Assembly: GCA_027943335.1 (NCBI GenBank)
Contig: BSBK01001162.1
Span: forward strand, 1,174,501-1,238,500
Direction: 5' to 3'
Source: Chamaecyparis obtusa
Taxonomy: Eukaryota; Streptophyta; Pinopsida; Cupressales; Cupressaceae
DNA length: 64,000 bases
Shown: in pieces, positions 46,653 through 60,000 of the stretch
Layout of the letters: every line of letters begins with the position of its first letter
How positions within the stretch are numbered: position 1 is the first letter of the stretch
The notes under the pieces: generated by a model
Database searches by the model: none
Told to the model about the DNA's origin: nothing
The model's input: only the letters and a program-made list of their open reading frames with translations
Program-made: the position numbers and the translations under genes

Positions 46653-46657
46653 GATCT
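46653..46657. repeat. Target-site duplication of element D, right
   Basis: GATCT, equal to 39489-39493; directly followed by the continuation of element C gag. Confidence 0.8.
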
Positions 46658-46840
46658 TATGGTGAAAACAATAGATCTGAACCATAAAAGACAAATTTGG
46701 TTAAAAGAAAGACCGAGTGGAAAGGTGAAAGTTCATCTAGAGGAAGAGGTAATAATTATCAAGGTGGTTATAACAGAGGTGGTTTTTGAGGAACTTGTTA
46801 CAATTGTGGAGAAGGACATTGATCATTGAGTGTACACATG
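46658..46840 (+). pseudogene. Element C gag, 3' part with zinc knuckle
   Basis: Continuation of gag after element D: basic, Arg/Gly-rich SSSRGRGNNYQGGYNRGGF, then CYNCGEGH at 46796-46819. A stop at the residue after the His and a one-base shift displace the last cysteine. This is the RNA-binding nucleocapsid end of gag. Confidence 0.75.
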
Positions 46841-48852
46841 CAAGTAACAAGGTCGGTAGTAGAAGAAATGCTTTGGTGCAAGAAGAGTCATTGAATGAAC
46901 TTGAGAAGGAAAAGAACTTGATGGTAAGGAGAGCACTTTGGAGTGAAAGTAATAAGGAAGATCTGGTAAGGAAAATTTTATTCAAGACTAGATGTAGAGT
47001 TTCTGATGAAGTTTAGAAGGTAATTATTGATAGTGGTAGCTTGGAGAACTTGGCATCTGAGGAAATGGTTACAAAGTTGTAGTTGAAAAGGTTGAAGCAT
47101 CCAAAGCCCTATCAGATTTCATGGATCAACTATGAGCATACACTCTTGGTAAGTGAATAATGCTATGTGAATTTGAAAATTGGAAAGTACTATGATAAGG
47201 TCTTATGTGATATCATGCCTATGGATTGTTGTCATATTCTATTGGGTAGACCTTGACAATATGATAGACATGCTATATATGATGGGAGATTGCATAAATA
47301 TACTATTTGGGCTGATGGAAGAAGACAAATCTTGTTACCTTTGATTGAAGAACATGTTGGTAATGTTTGCACATCTATGAACATTTTCTTGATGGAAGGA
47401 AGAAAGTTTGTTAAGGATTTGAAAAAGAATGATATATGTTTTGCTGTGATTCCTAACAAACCAAGTAAGAAAATAGAGGATAGTATCCCTGAGGACATTG
47501 ATAAGTTACTCATTGAGTACTGTGAAATCATTTCTAATAATATACCTGATGGTTTTCCACTGAAGAGAAGCATTGATCATTGTGTGGATCTAATCCTTGG
47601 AGCTAGTTTACCAAATAAGGCACCACATTGATTGACACCTACTGAGAATCAGGAATTGAACCGATAGATTCAAGAATTGTTGCAGAAAGGTTTGATCCGA
47701 GAAATTTTGATTCCTTGTGTAGTACCTATTGTATTGGCACCTAAGAAGAATAGAGAATGGAGAATGTGTACTAATTCCAGAGAAATCAATAAGATAACAG
47801 TGAGATATAGGTTTCCTATACCAAGAATGGATGATATAATGGATAGTTTGACTAGAGAAAAGTATTTTACTAAAATTGATTTGAAAAGTGGGTATCATCA
47901 GATCAGAATCAGAGAAGGTGCTGAATGGAAGACTTCTTTTAAGACAAAAGAAGGTTTGTATGAGTGGTTGGTTATGCCTTTTGGTTTAACTAATGCAATG
48001 AGTACTTTTATGAGGTTGATGAATGAGGTTTTGAAGAAATTATTGGGTAAAATTGTGATTGTATACCTAGATGATATTTTGATATTCAGTAAGACCAAAG
48101 AAGAACATTTGTTGCATGTTAAGCAAGTATTGCAGAGGTTGAAATAAGAAAAGTTGCTGATAAATTTGAAAAAGTGTTCATTCATGAAAGAGGAGATTGT
48201 GTATTTGGGATTTGTGATTTCAGCTGATGGTTTGAAGATGAATCCTAAAAAGGTTGAAGCTATTTTGAATTGGCCTACACCTAAGAATGCTAGTGAGGTA
48301 AGATCATTTCATGGTTTGGCAAGTTTTTACCAAAAGTTCATTAGGAATTTCAGTTTAATTTGTAATGCTATGACTGAGACTATGAGAGGAGATAAAAGAG
48401 AATTCAAGTGGACACATGGAGATGATAAAAGTTTTGAGACTCTGAAGCAGAAGGTTGTTGAATTGCTTGTGTTGGCACTACTTGATTTTAATAAGGTATT
48501 TCAAGTGGAATGTGATGCAAGTGGAAGTGCAATAGGAGTTGTATTGAGTCAACAAGGTAAACCTGTTGCTTTCTTTAGTGAAAAGTTGATTGATGCAAAA
48601 AGGAAATACTTTGTGTATGATCAAGAATTATATGCTATTGTTTGAGCCCTAAAGAAATGGAGACATTATTTGATACCGAGTGAATTTGTACTATATGCCG
48701 ATCATAAAGCTTTATAGTATTTGGGTAGTTAGAATAAGTTGAATAAGAGACATATGAAATGGGTTGAGTATTTGTAGAGTTATACATTTATGATAAAACA
48801 TAAGAGTTGAGTCACTAACCGAGTTGCAGATGCATTGAGTAGAAGGATATCT
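46841..48852 (+). pseudogene. Element C protease, reverse transcriptase and RNase H
   Basis: One frame, broken by stops only. Protease: VIIDSGSLENLASEEMV at about 47020-47070 with the DSG active site, and HILLGRP at 47232. RT at about 47660-48320: [49 protein letters not shown] and an intact YLDDILIFS (48064-48090), then VISADGLKMNPKKVEAI. RNase H at about 48490-48840: VECDASGSAIGVVLSQ, YAIV and ADALSRR. Stops include TAG at Q-like positions, such as the ALxYLGSxNKLNKRH segment, and TGA at an Arg-like position in YAIVxALKKW. Known function: copying the RNA into DNA. This copy is inactive. Confidence 0.9.
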
Positions 48853-50348
48853 TTGATGACCGAGATGAAAATTAAAGTTCTTGGTTTTGATGACATGAGA
48901 GATTCTTATGAATTTGATCCTGATTTTTATGAGCCGTGGAGAAAGTGCAGAGCACCTATTCAAGATCAAACGAGTACTAAATGGGAAGAATATTTCATTC
49001 AAGGAGGTATGTTGTTTAAAGGTATTTAGTTGTGTATACCAAGAGGATCAATGAGAACTAATTTGATAAAAGAGAAACATAGTAGTGGTTTGGCTGGACA
49101 TTTTGGTGTTGATAAAACATTGAATTTGCTTAAGGACAAATACTTTTGGCCATAGTTGTATAAAGATTTTCAAAAATTTGTGAGAAGTGGAATTTGTCAA
49201 GTTGCAAAAGGAGTAAGTCAGAATACTAGATTATATACACCGATTTCTATTCCTGAGAAACCTTGGATTGATATTAGTATGGATTTTTTTCTTGGCTTAC
49301 CGAAGACAGTAAGAGGTAATGATTCTATATTTGTTGTTGTCAATAGATTTTATAAAATGGCACATTTTATACCTTGTAGAAAGACATCAGATGTAGTACA
49401 TATATCAGATCTTTTCTTTAAGGAAATTTTTAGATTGCATGGATTACCGAGGAGTATTATCTCTGACCGAGATAGTAAATTTATTGGATACTTTTGGAAG
49501 ACCCTTTGGAGAAAGTTTGGCACTGAGTTGAAATATAGTTCTACATTTCACCCATAGACCAATGGACAAACATAAGCTGTGAATAGAAGCTTGGGAAATC
49601 TTTTGAGATGTTTAGTTGGAGACACACCGAGTAATTGGGATTCTATGTTGGCACACATAGAGTTTGCATATAATAATTTAGTGAATAAGAGTACTGGAAA
49701 AATGCCTTTTGAGATTGTAAATGGCATACAACTAAGAGGTATATGAGATTTAAGGGATATTGATGATGAAAGAAGGAGAAGTGTTGAAGGAGTAAAGTTT
49801 ACTAAGTACATGAAGATATTGCATGAAGATGTGAAACATAAGTTGGAGAAAAGTAATCAGAAATACAAAGACAGATCTGATAGATCTAGAAGACATAAGA
49901 ATTTGTAGTCGATGATGAAGTAATGGCTCATTTGAAAAAAGGTAGATTTCCTGTTGGAACATATGGGAAGCTGAAAATGAAGAAATTTGGCCCTTGCAAA
50001 ATTTTGAAGAGATTTGACAATGGAAATGCTTATGAGATTGAGTTACCTGATGACATGGATATATATCTTATTTTCAACATTGCTGATTTGTATGAGTACC
50101 ATGAGTTGGATGAAGAAATGATGGTACCGAATGATTATCCTAAGGAACAGATAGAAGAAGTTGAGTAGATTTTGGAGCAAAGAATTGGTAGAAGTACAAG
50201 AGGAAAATAGTATATGGAATATCTAGTAAAGTGGAAGAATAGAGCAATTGAAGATAGTTCATGGATTTCATAATCTAAGTTGGATTCAGCTCAAATCATA
50301 CTTGCTTCATGATTCAGAGAATCATTTCAAATAACCCTAGGTGTCTGA
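48853..50348 (+). pseudogene. Element C integrase with C-terminal chromodomain
   Basis: Integrase zinc-domain relic (HSSGLAGHFGVDKTL, then CQVAKG). The core has [11 protein letters not shown] and [11 protein letters not shown] for the two Asp; the expected Glu after HPxTNGQT is not clearly kept, since AVNRSLGN follows. A frameshift near 49895 leads into [39 protein letters not shown] and the chromodomain at about 50160-50330 (ILEQRIGRSTRGK, YMEYLVKWKNRAIEDSSWIS). Chromodomains in this family steer insertion toward heterochromatin. The frame ends in a TGA that uses the first bases of the right LTR (50346-50348). Stops are mostly TAG at Q-like sites. Confidence 0.88.
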
Positions 50349-51000
50349 TGCATGAGCATCTCAGGTCCTTGGCAATCCCGTATCACCAAAAACATGTTTG
50401 TGTTTTCCTGTGTTGCTTGGTTCCTTCTTTGACCAAGTTGGTTTAGTGGTGCTTGGTTTCCTTTGTTTATCGAGGTTGGTTAGTTATCTCTTTGGCGCTC
50501 GGTGATGCTTGTCTGGTGCTCGATTATCCTTTCTTACTGAGTTGTTTGTTTTAGTTTCCTATTGAGGTTGAATCTTGCAATTAATTATGGTCACAAATTT
50601 AATGATGGTATCTATCATTGGGAAGGGTGTGGACCTAGATCTAGTAGTTCCTTCCATTGATGGTGGATCTGAAGGCTGACTTGTTTAGTAGCCTCTTGTA
50701 TATAATGGAATATTTGTTTGTAGTTTTAGTGAATCAATTAGAACATCAGCAATAGAAGCTAGGAGATAGAAGATTGTTTCATATCCTCGCATGGAGGACT
50801 TCTATACTTGAATTATAATATCTAGCCTAAACTGGGAAGGCCTTATAGCCCAAAATGTATGAATCAATTGAAATAAACATATGAAAGTGATCTGTGTTCT
50901 CTCTCTCACTTGTGTGTTTGTTGCTTCCATGTGTGATCTCTGCAAGGTGGATCTAGTTAGGGTGTGCCTTTGGCCCCTCTCCCTATCCTCCCTTGCATCA
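50346..51000 (+). repeat. Element C right (3') LTR
   Basis: 655 bp, TGATGCATGAGC...CCTTGCATCA; lacks the 24-bp segment present in the left LTR. Confidence 0.9.
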
Positions 51001-51005
51001 ACAAT
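51001..51005. repeat. Target-site duplication of element C, right
   Basis: ACAAT, equal to 37887-37891. Confidence 0.85.
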
Positions 51006-52849
51006 GAAACAACATCCTCTACACAAGTTGAAAGGTATGTCACAATAACTGAATATAAAGTATAGTACCCTATCCTAGAAGGATCATATCTAAAGCACTA
51101 ATCCAAGGTAAAAATATAAACATCAAAAAATAGATCATATGGACAAGCCTCCAACAAAGAACAAGAAGAAGGTAATAGCAACAAGCATCATCCAAAACCA
51201 CTACAGGAACATCAGAGTCTCAAATGGTAAAAGAAACACTACCACTCGACCTCATGGAATCAAAGGTCCACTCCCACTATGTTGAGGAGATAACAAAAAA
51301 CCCCACTCAGATAACAAACACAACACAATAAAACAACTAAGCAATGGATCTTGAAGGCTTTCTATCTCAAAAGGTATCACCACCTAATGATAAATAAAAG
51401 ATAATAAATATAAAAAAGTCAACAAGTACCAATACACCAAATACCAAAAAATAAATTACCACCACCAAATACTAAATACTAAAGACATACAATCACTAGA
51501 TAATACTGAAATACCAACAACACACCACCAGAGGAAAATGCAAAAACTACGGAGGAGACTTAGGGTACATACTATAGGAGTTTCATCACATGGTCATCTA
51601 CTTGAGTTACCTTGGACTAGTCACACTAGACCCCAGACCCTCAGGTATTGAGTTACCCTGGACTGGTCACTCTAGGCCTTGGGCCCTCAATACGACCCAC
51701 GTGGAACTAGAATACCCTCTCATGAAAATGAGGAATTTTAATCATACCTACTCTCTAGATATTGTCTCATTCCCATCCTTAGCCTATACAAGCACTCTTG
51801 GCATGGTTGAGACATTATCTCTAATTATGTTTTTAATGAGTTCTTCAAATTTTAATTACTAAGTTATCACTTATTAACAAACTTATGATAGGTTACCCTA
51901 GTACTGACCACTTTGGGTCTCAGATCCCTATTGTAAGCCACTCCCCTAAGATGCACCTATTTAACCTCCCCTAAGCTCACAAATCATAAATAGATCTCAT
52001 AAATCACATAAAGCATGATAATCAAAATTTGGTTCTATAATGAGATAATTGGAACAAATATGACCCTCAACCCCAACATCACAAATCTGTACTGGTCCTC
52101 AAACCATAACATCATAAACACTCTCTCGAAGAGTTTACATAAACATGAACTTAAGTCTCAACAAAGGTTGGGTAGAAGTGATTGAAATGATACAAAATCA
52201 CAATGCATGATAAATAATCCACATGAGCATCAATAGAAAAATACACCCCCAAATCTCTGGTGCACTACTCCTAAAGACAATGTAATTCCCAAATGATCAT
52301 TACCAAACAAAGTATCAAATGCACTCAATAGACAAATCCCTATATAAGAATCAAAAGCATTCAACTTGTTTACAAAGTCTAGTTTTGGATATACATATGT
52401 TCATAAAAAAAATACAAGTCCAAGCATAACAAAACACCAAATGTTAAATAATAAAAACATTAAATTTTCCCAAAATATAGATATCATTTCTATTTATACA
52501 ATTTATCGAACAAGTTAATATACATGGTAAAGATTTCAACTTTTAAATAAATATTACTTCTATTAATATTTATTAAAGAAAATACCAATAAATATTAATT
52601 ATTAATTATCAGTTAATAAAAATAATATCCAATAATTAATTCCAATATAAATATATATTAATTAATAATAACATGTATTAACTAATATAAAAGAAATCAT
52701 TTTTTTACATAATTTAATATTTTATCATAATAAATTTTTTAATTATTTAAATATTAATTAAATTAATATTTAACTAAAATAAATTTTAATTTATTTAAAT
52801 TTAATTAAATTATAAATAAATAATAATAAAAAAAAGAACAACTTTAAAT

Positions 52850-53095
52850 TGAGGGGGGGACTAGCCCACCCCCCTCTCGGCTGCTACAATAACATGTACC
52901 GTTAGCCATCCCAGTTGTTATGGTAGTATTGTTGCCGACAACCCATGGTTGTTACGACAACAGTGGTTGTTAGGCAGTCGTTGCCACAACAACATATATC
53001 GTGCAACCTAATGTCGGGAGCTTTGTCGTCATGCGACAACTGTCGTGTAGCCTACTATTGTGGGGTGGAGACTAGATCCCCCTGCCCCACACTAA
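52850..53095. repeat. GC-rich island with CAAC/GTTG words and terminal foldback
   Basis: A block of much higher GC than its flanks, starting with GGGGGGGACTAGCCCACCCC and ending near GGTGGAGACTAGATCCCCC, so the two ends share GACTAG. The interior repeats GTTGTYRY and RCGACAAC words. It may be the core of an unclassified element. Confidence 0.45.
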
Positions 53096-53100
53096 TTTAA

Positions 53101-53127
53101 ATTATTATTATTATTATTATTATTAAT
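53101..53127. repeat. (ATT)9 microsatellite
   Basis: Nine consecutive ATT units beside the GC-rich island. Confidence 0.9.
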
Positions 53128-54195
53128 TTTTCATAAGAATTTTATTTCATATAAACACACATATGTATATTGTTATACATATATTGAAAATTTATTTCCC
53201 TAAAATCTGATAGGCTCTTTTTTTTTCGACAACTTATTTATTTATTTCATTTTAATAAACATAGAATAATTAAATATTCCTACAATTTATTTTCAATACA
53301 TCTTCTATCAAAATCAAATTAAACCCTACCTGAATTAATTTCAAGTTTTTTTATTATTTTTCAAACAAATTCTCTTATTTTTTTGCACAAGAAATTCAAT
53401 AACTAATTCAAATTGAAAACAATCAAACAATAATCCATAATTTAAATAAAACCATAATTTTCAACAATCAATTCCAATGACAAATTAGACAATCTTTTCA
53501 AAAGAATGATAAACATAGGTTTTCAAACCCTACCTCAACCAATGTTTGAATTCAAAAACAAGAAGAATCAAATTCAACCTCCAAAATTCCAAGCTTTCAA
53601 TAATTTCCCAAATTCACCCAAGAGAGATCCTCCCAAAACCTGATAGATGTAATGAAACTAATAACCCAAAAACCTCTCATAAAGAAAGCCTATTTTCCCT
53701 AGGGTTTCTAAAACATGCAAATCTTAAAAATCAGAACTCAACTCTCCACCTAGTTTTTATCAAACCCTCCTTGCATGATTAATTATAATTTAATAATAAA
53801 ATATGCACTTTTCCAATCACAACTCCTAACTTAACTTTAACTTAAATTTCTAATTCAATTTTATTAAACTGGATGTGCAACTTAAATTGCATATTAATAT
53901 TTAATTAATCAATTCATATTTTAGCACATTAATAACTATGCAATTGATAAAAATATTAAATAAATCAATTATGCCTATAATTTCATATTTGGATTTAATA
54001 ATTAATTAAATCATTTTATTCCAAATTAGACTTTTAATTAAGTCTTTTTTAATAAATAAAGGTATTTAATTAACTCTCAATAATTAAAGAGATATGAAGA
54101 AAATACAAATTCAGCGAAAGTCTTTTCTGTAGCAGCGACAGATTAGAAAAGGGCTCCTTTTCCATCAGAAAGAGGAGGCAAGGAAGCAGGGTGTC

Positions 54196-57048
54196 TTGCT
54201 TCCATCTTCTTCCCCCGAGGCTGGCTTTCATGTGAACACTAGCTCGGAACATAGAGATGCCAAGGTTTTTACTGGTTATTGTTTCAATTGCTTGTTATAT
54301 GGGCACAAAATGTTGGAATGTAGGGAACTAGACCAAAGATCGTATCGATCAGATTATGAACACTTAAAGGGTTTCATTGCTAAGCAAAAGGAGAAAAGCA
54401 TGGCCGAATCTTCTCTAAAAGAAAGAGGGATTGAAGAAAAGAACTTTAGTTCCTTAGCCGAGGCTTCGACTGGCTTTAAGAAATTAGGGAAAAACAATGA
54501 ACCTACATTTAACATTTTTACAGTTCAATCTCTGGATAGGCAACTTGATATGTTTGCAAAAACCAAGTATGTGTTAAGGGCCAAGCTTAGCAGTAGGTAC
54601 ACTAGTATTCATGAATCTGGAATTAATTCAGATCATAATGCCAATATACCCCAGTCAGGTTCAGGGGAAGGAAAAGTTACAGCACAGGCTACCTCAGGGC
54701 ACTTCATAGATCAAAATTGGGCATTGCATTCGGTTAAAAGGAAGAATAAGGTTAGGGTTTCTACTTTGGCTCACATTGATAATAGTTTCCCATTAAGGAA
54801 TGTGTTTGATTTACTAAGTAAGAAGGAAAACTTACCTGACATTTACTCACCCCCGCATAAAAGGAAATGAGTTATGATAGGTAAGGAAATTAATAGGGTG
54901 CCAACACATCAGAGCAAGAAAGATGTGTTAGCACAGCCTAAGCAAAGGAAACCCTACCCTATTATAGCCAAAAATCCTTCCTTCTCTGCGGGGGACTGGA
55001 GGAACATTGCAACTACCAAAATCTATAGCCCTCTGCATCGCAAAAGATTAGCAAGGCCCGCTCTATCTGATTGTAAGCAACACAGGCAATACTCTGTTCT
55101 ACAAAATAATAATCACCAGAATCTCACATATACACCTCCCCATAGGCGCGGTAAGGATCTGAATAAAGGCATCTCAAAGGTTGGTATGCACTATGATAAT
55201 CTCATCCTAGATAGTGATGCTATTGTCCAAAAGTAGAAATACCTTGCAGACACAGGCTTAATCTGCATATGGAAAGGTACAGGGGTTACTATCAATGTCT
55301 TAGTCACAGAGCTGACATCACTACTTCCCAAAGAGGTAAGTATTTCTTGACTCATGGAAAATTTCATGTATATTGATTGCAAGAATATAGATATTAAAAA
55401 TAGCATTAAAAGAAAAAAGTGTCTTAAATTTAGAAGTATTCCTTTTGCTTTGTTTGATTGGATCCCTCTATTCAATCCCATGTATTTGAAGAATTTTAAA
55501 GTTGATAAAGCTGTAATCATAAAGAATGCACCATTGGAATTGTCTAGTTAGGATATTTTCTGCAATATAGGAAATAAGATTGGTAGTTTTATTAGAATGG
55601 CTGAAACAACAAACATGCATGTAGATCAGATAATCATTGTAGAATTGAATTACCACCAAAAATATATCTCTCCTATACAATTAAGTTTCAATTCTAACTC
55701 TATTATTGTTAACCCAATTATCTTAGAAGATTATATGGAAATTAACAAAGCCACCAATATAGAACAAGAAAGCACTAATCCATTAAATCGCTTTAGCAAT
55801 GATTATGAAATCCACTTCTATAAGGGCAAGGGAGGTTTCAATATAAAGGGACCTAAAGAATATAATGCAGATAGACCTATATCTCAATTTGAGCCTAGAA
55901 CTTTAGGGGAAGATCAGGGCAAGTTGATAAACAACCTTCCACAGGAGATTAAGGATACAGGAATTTGCCCCTTAGAAGGAGAGGAAAAGGCAATGGTTTC
56001 CCCCTCTCTTCATAAAGCAATGCAGAAGGAGGACAATAGAAATCTAGTTCTTAATTTGGAAATGGGGGACTTAGCTGATAATAGTAAGCCCAACCCAAAT
56101 GTGGAGGGTATTCTATTTTTGGAAACAGAACAGATAGAAATAGAAATCAAGACTGTCAAAGATGATATAGATTTATTAGCAGATCAATCGGTGTACCCAG
56201 AGCACTCATCCACAATAGTAGATAGGGATCCTGAAGAAAAATGTAATGAGGAAGTAGACCAAATTATAAAGTGCCTAGGAGAATCTCTTGTAGAGGATAT
56301 TATGAAAATGTTCATGGATGAAATTTTTGATCTGGAGGAACTAAATTACCAGAGAGAAACATTAATTAGATATATCAGTAATGCAACTTTAGTTCAGGTA
56401 GAGAAGGAGAATAATGAAACAATACAACTATTAAAAACCCCTGATCAAAGTGGTGATAGGCTCCTAGGAGACTATGAAATAAATGCAAAGGATAAAGGTG
56501 AAGATAGATAGAGTCCAAAAAAGGACCCTATTTCTATTCAAAATGAAGGCTCAAGAAATGAGGGAACCAATAAAGAGGTTCCCTGTTGCAATATAAATGA
56601 TACCGAATCACTGCACAAGGGGAAGGAACTAGAAACAACAATCCCGATAGAAATAGAATCCCTTAATGTGATAATACCAAAGAATCCAGATGAGGTAATT
56701 GAGATCTATGGTAAAGAGATTATAGATAACAATGAGATCAATATAGAAATAGAACCAGAACAAGTGAGTGCAGGGCAGCAGGACAAGATCATCAGTATAG
56801 CGGGAAACATGTCAATGGTTAAAGATTCCATAGAAGGCCTCTTTGGCATAACTAATGAAAATAGACATTTGGGAATAGAAATGAATAGAGGATGCCTTAG
56901 TACACCAAATATTAATAGAATCAAAAAGAAAAGAGGGAGAAAATCAACTGTTGAAATCAGAACCATAGATGGAAATTCAGGTAATCAAAAGAAATTAGCC
57001 GATATTCTGAACACAGGGAAGGGGAAGTGCCTTCCCCAAGAACAATGA
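54196..57048 (+). pseudogene. LINE ORF1 (zinc-knuckle RNA-binding protein), broken
   Basis: One frame for about 950 codons with stops at 54868, 55234, about 55348, 55549 and 56509 and no frameshift. The knuckle CFNCLLYGHKMLEC is near 54280-54325. Further on are basic PPHKRK and TPPHRRGK segments (54850, 55135), then a long acidic part rich in Glu, Asn and Ile (55600-57000). The final part is basic (IKKKRGRKS). ORF1 proteins coat LINE RNA. At this length it is long for the class, and the acidic second half is not something I recognise. The first codon used, a TTG, is only the open-frame edge; the real start is probably lost by truncation. Confidence 0.7.
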
Positions 57049-60000
57049 AAGTCACTACATGGAATATTAGGGGACTAAATGCCCCTAATAAGCAGATATT
57101 AATTAAAAGATACCTTAAAAATTTTGACTCTGAAATTATTTTATTACAGGAAACTAAACTTAATAAAGTAGGAAGCTCCAAGTTCAGCAAAAAATTAGGC
57201 ATATGGAAAGCAGAGTACACAACCTCAATAGGTACTTCCAGAGGGTTAGCAGTATTATGGGATCCTAGGAAGTTAGTAGCCACACCTTTATCCCATAATA
57301 GTAACTGGTTGGCTCTAGAAATTAAAAGTCTAAAGTCTAATTTAAAATTCAACTTAATTAATGTATATGGCCCCATACCTAATGAGGATAAGAGGAGAGT
57401 CTGGCAGGAAATCCACCTCTTTTTATCTATAAATTCAGATTCCCTCTTCTTTATTGGAGGGGATTTCAATGCTATTTTAGATACAGAAGAGAAATATGGG
57501 GGTTCTCAATATATATCACAAGCTCATAAGGATTTCAGTAAATGGGCATCGGACAATAATCTAATTAGCATTTACACAAACAATGGCATTTACACTTGGA
57601 ACAATAGAAGAGCAGGTTTTAGCCATATAGCAGAAAAATTAGATAGATTCTTCGTTAAGATGAATGATGGAATCTGTAACTTATTGTATAGTGCAGAGAT
57701 TCTGCCAGAGGTAGGATCAGATCATTTTTTGGTTAGGCTCACTATTATAGAGGATTCCAAACCAGCTAGAAGTCCTTTCAAATTTGAGTTTATGTGGCTC
57801 CAAAACCTAGATTTTATAAATCTCTTGGAGGAATGGTGGAAACAAATTTCAATAAAAGGATCTAAAATGTATTGTTTAACAACAAAATTAAAAATTATTA
57901 AACATAAAGCATTAGAATGGAATAAGAACAATTTTAATAATATCTTTGAAGAAAAGGATCAGTTGGAGCAAGAAATAGCTGACCTCAACAATTTAGTTAT
58001 AGAACAAGTTATGGATGAACTAAGCTATCATAGAGAAAAGGAATTAATGGCTAAGTACAATGATATTCTTCTTAAAGAAGAAATTTTTTGGAGACAAAAA
58101 TCTAGGGAGTCTTGGTTAAAAGAAGGAGACAACAATACAAAATTTTTTCATAACACCACTAAGTGCAATAGAAGCATCAATAGAATAGCTAAAATTAAGT
58201 CCAGTGATGGGCTTATAAATGAGGACCCTAAGCAGATATCGAGTGTGATTATGAACTTCTATCATACCCTTCTCAATGGTGCAAAAGCATCTGACCTTTC
58301 AGCACAAAATGAAATGCTTAAAGCCATTCCTAAACTGATTATGGAGCTTGATAATAAAATGTTAAATAATAAGTTATCCCTCGAAGAAGTCAGAGTGGCA
58401 GTATTCCAACTTCACCTAAATAAAGCGCCGGGTCCAGATGGTTTTCAAGCAGGTTTTTTCCAGAAGTGTTGGCATTTTATTAGGGAAGAGGTATGGCAAG
58501 CAGTGGAAGCTACCAGGAATGCGGGGTCCCTGCTAAGTGAAATCAATAACACCTTTTTTGCTTTAATCCCAAAGAAAAATGAAAGTGTGGATCCTAGGGA
58601 TTTCAGGCCAATATCCCTTTGTAACAAAATATACAAGATCCTCTCTAAATGCTTAGCAAATAGACTTAAAACACTATTGCCCAATATAATTTCTCAAGAA
58701 CAAACAGGTTTTGTAGCAAATAGATCGATCCTGGATGGAATAATTATAGCACAAGAATTAGTCCATACTGCTCAAATGACAAAGGTACTAAGTATGTTTA
58801 TGAAAATAGACATTCAAAAAGCATATGACAAAGTAGAATGGAGATTCCTTTGCAAATGCATGGAAGCTTTCGGTTTCTCTAAGCAATGGGTCAATCTTAT
58901 TTTTAATTTTATTTCAACCCCTAAGATATTAGTTCTAATTAATGGCACTCTAGAAGGCTTCTTTAGTATCTCAAGAGGCATTAGGCAAGGGGACCCAATG
59001 TCCCCCTTTCTATATGTAATCATGGAAGAAGCTTTGGGAAGATCTATAACAAAGAGATATTTGGAAGGAAAGATCTTAGGTCTACAGGTCGCTAAAAACA
59101 TTTCAAATATCACACACCAACAGTTTGTAGATGATACAATTCTACCTGGTCAAGCCAACTGTCAAGAAGCTAAAGCATTTAAAGATATCCTAACTATTTA
59201 CATGAAAGCCTCAGGGCAATGGGTTAACCCCACTAAATCAGAAATTTTCTTCATTAATACCTCACTAAGAGTAGAAAGAGAGATTTGTAAGTTGATGGGT
59301 TATAAAATTGGCAAGTTTTCATGTAAGTATTTGGGCATTGACCTGGATAAAGGTCTCCTATCTTCCAAACTCTGGCAACAAGTGATTACCAAAGTCCAAA
59401 ATAAGAAGAGCTCATGGAAAGGAAGATGGCTAACAAAGGCAAGAAGGACAACTATGATCAAGTCGGTCCTTTTGGCCATACCCACGTACCAGATGTCAAT
59501 TCTCCCTTTACCAATAAATATTAAAAAGAACCTAGATAAAATGTTTAGAGAATTTTATTGGCAAGGCCCATCAGAAGATGAAAAACTTGCCCTAATAAAA
59601 TGGGATACTTTATGTAAACCTATTTCTAAGGGAGGCCTCGACATTAAAAACCTTCTATGGCAAAACCAAGCCCTGGGAGCTAAACTTATATGGAGAATGT
59701 ATAAGGAACCTAGATGTAAATGGGTGTCAATATTATTACAGAAATACATTCTTGATGCGGATCCCATCAACATCTTCATGTCCTCCACACATTTCAAAGG
59801 ATCCAGGATATGGAATTTCATCAAAGAATGTAGAGGAATTATTAATAACTATTTATCATGGGATGTAGGTGTAGGGGATCAAGTTCTTTTTTGGGAGGAT
59901 TTGTGGGCAGGTCTCACTCCCCTTAGCAATTTGAGTTTTTCCATGGAGTTTATGGAAGAATGTAAAAGAGTCAAAGGCATCTTTCTCAAGGATTATATAT

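Larger units (their letters stand above)
37892..51000 (+). mobile_element. Element C: decayed chromovirus (Ty3/gypsy), interrupted by element D
   Basis: LTRs 37892-38570 and 50346-51000 with ACAAT target duplications; iMet-type primer site. The gene order is gag, protease, RT, RNase H, integrase, chromodomain, all on the plus strand. The LTRs differ at roughly one in eight to ten positions by eye and by a 24-bp indel near 38050, so it is the oldest of the dated insertions here. The coding part has about two dozen stops and three frameshifts. Element D lies in gag and accounts for 7.2 kb of the length. Confidence 0.9.
51006..54190. other. AT-rich intergenic stretch with short repeats and a GC-rich island
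   Basis: No gene is seen. 51604-51649, 51650-51697 and 51891-51935 are loose copies of GAGTTACCYTGGACTRGTCAC with a C/T-rich tail. 52430-52850 is very AT-rich. 52850-53095 is a GC-rich island. (ATT)n occupies 53101-53127. 53540-53780 contains A-rich sequence without a supported product. Confidence 0.6.
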
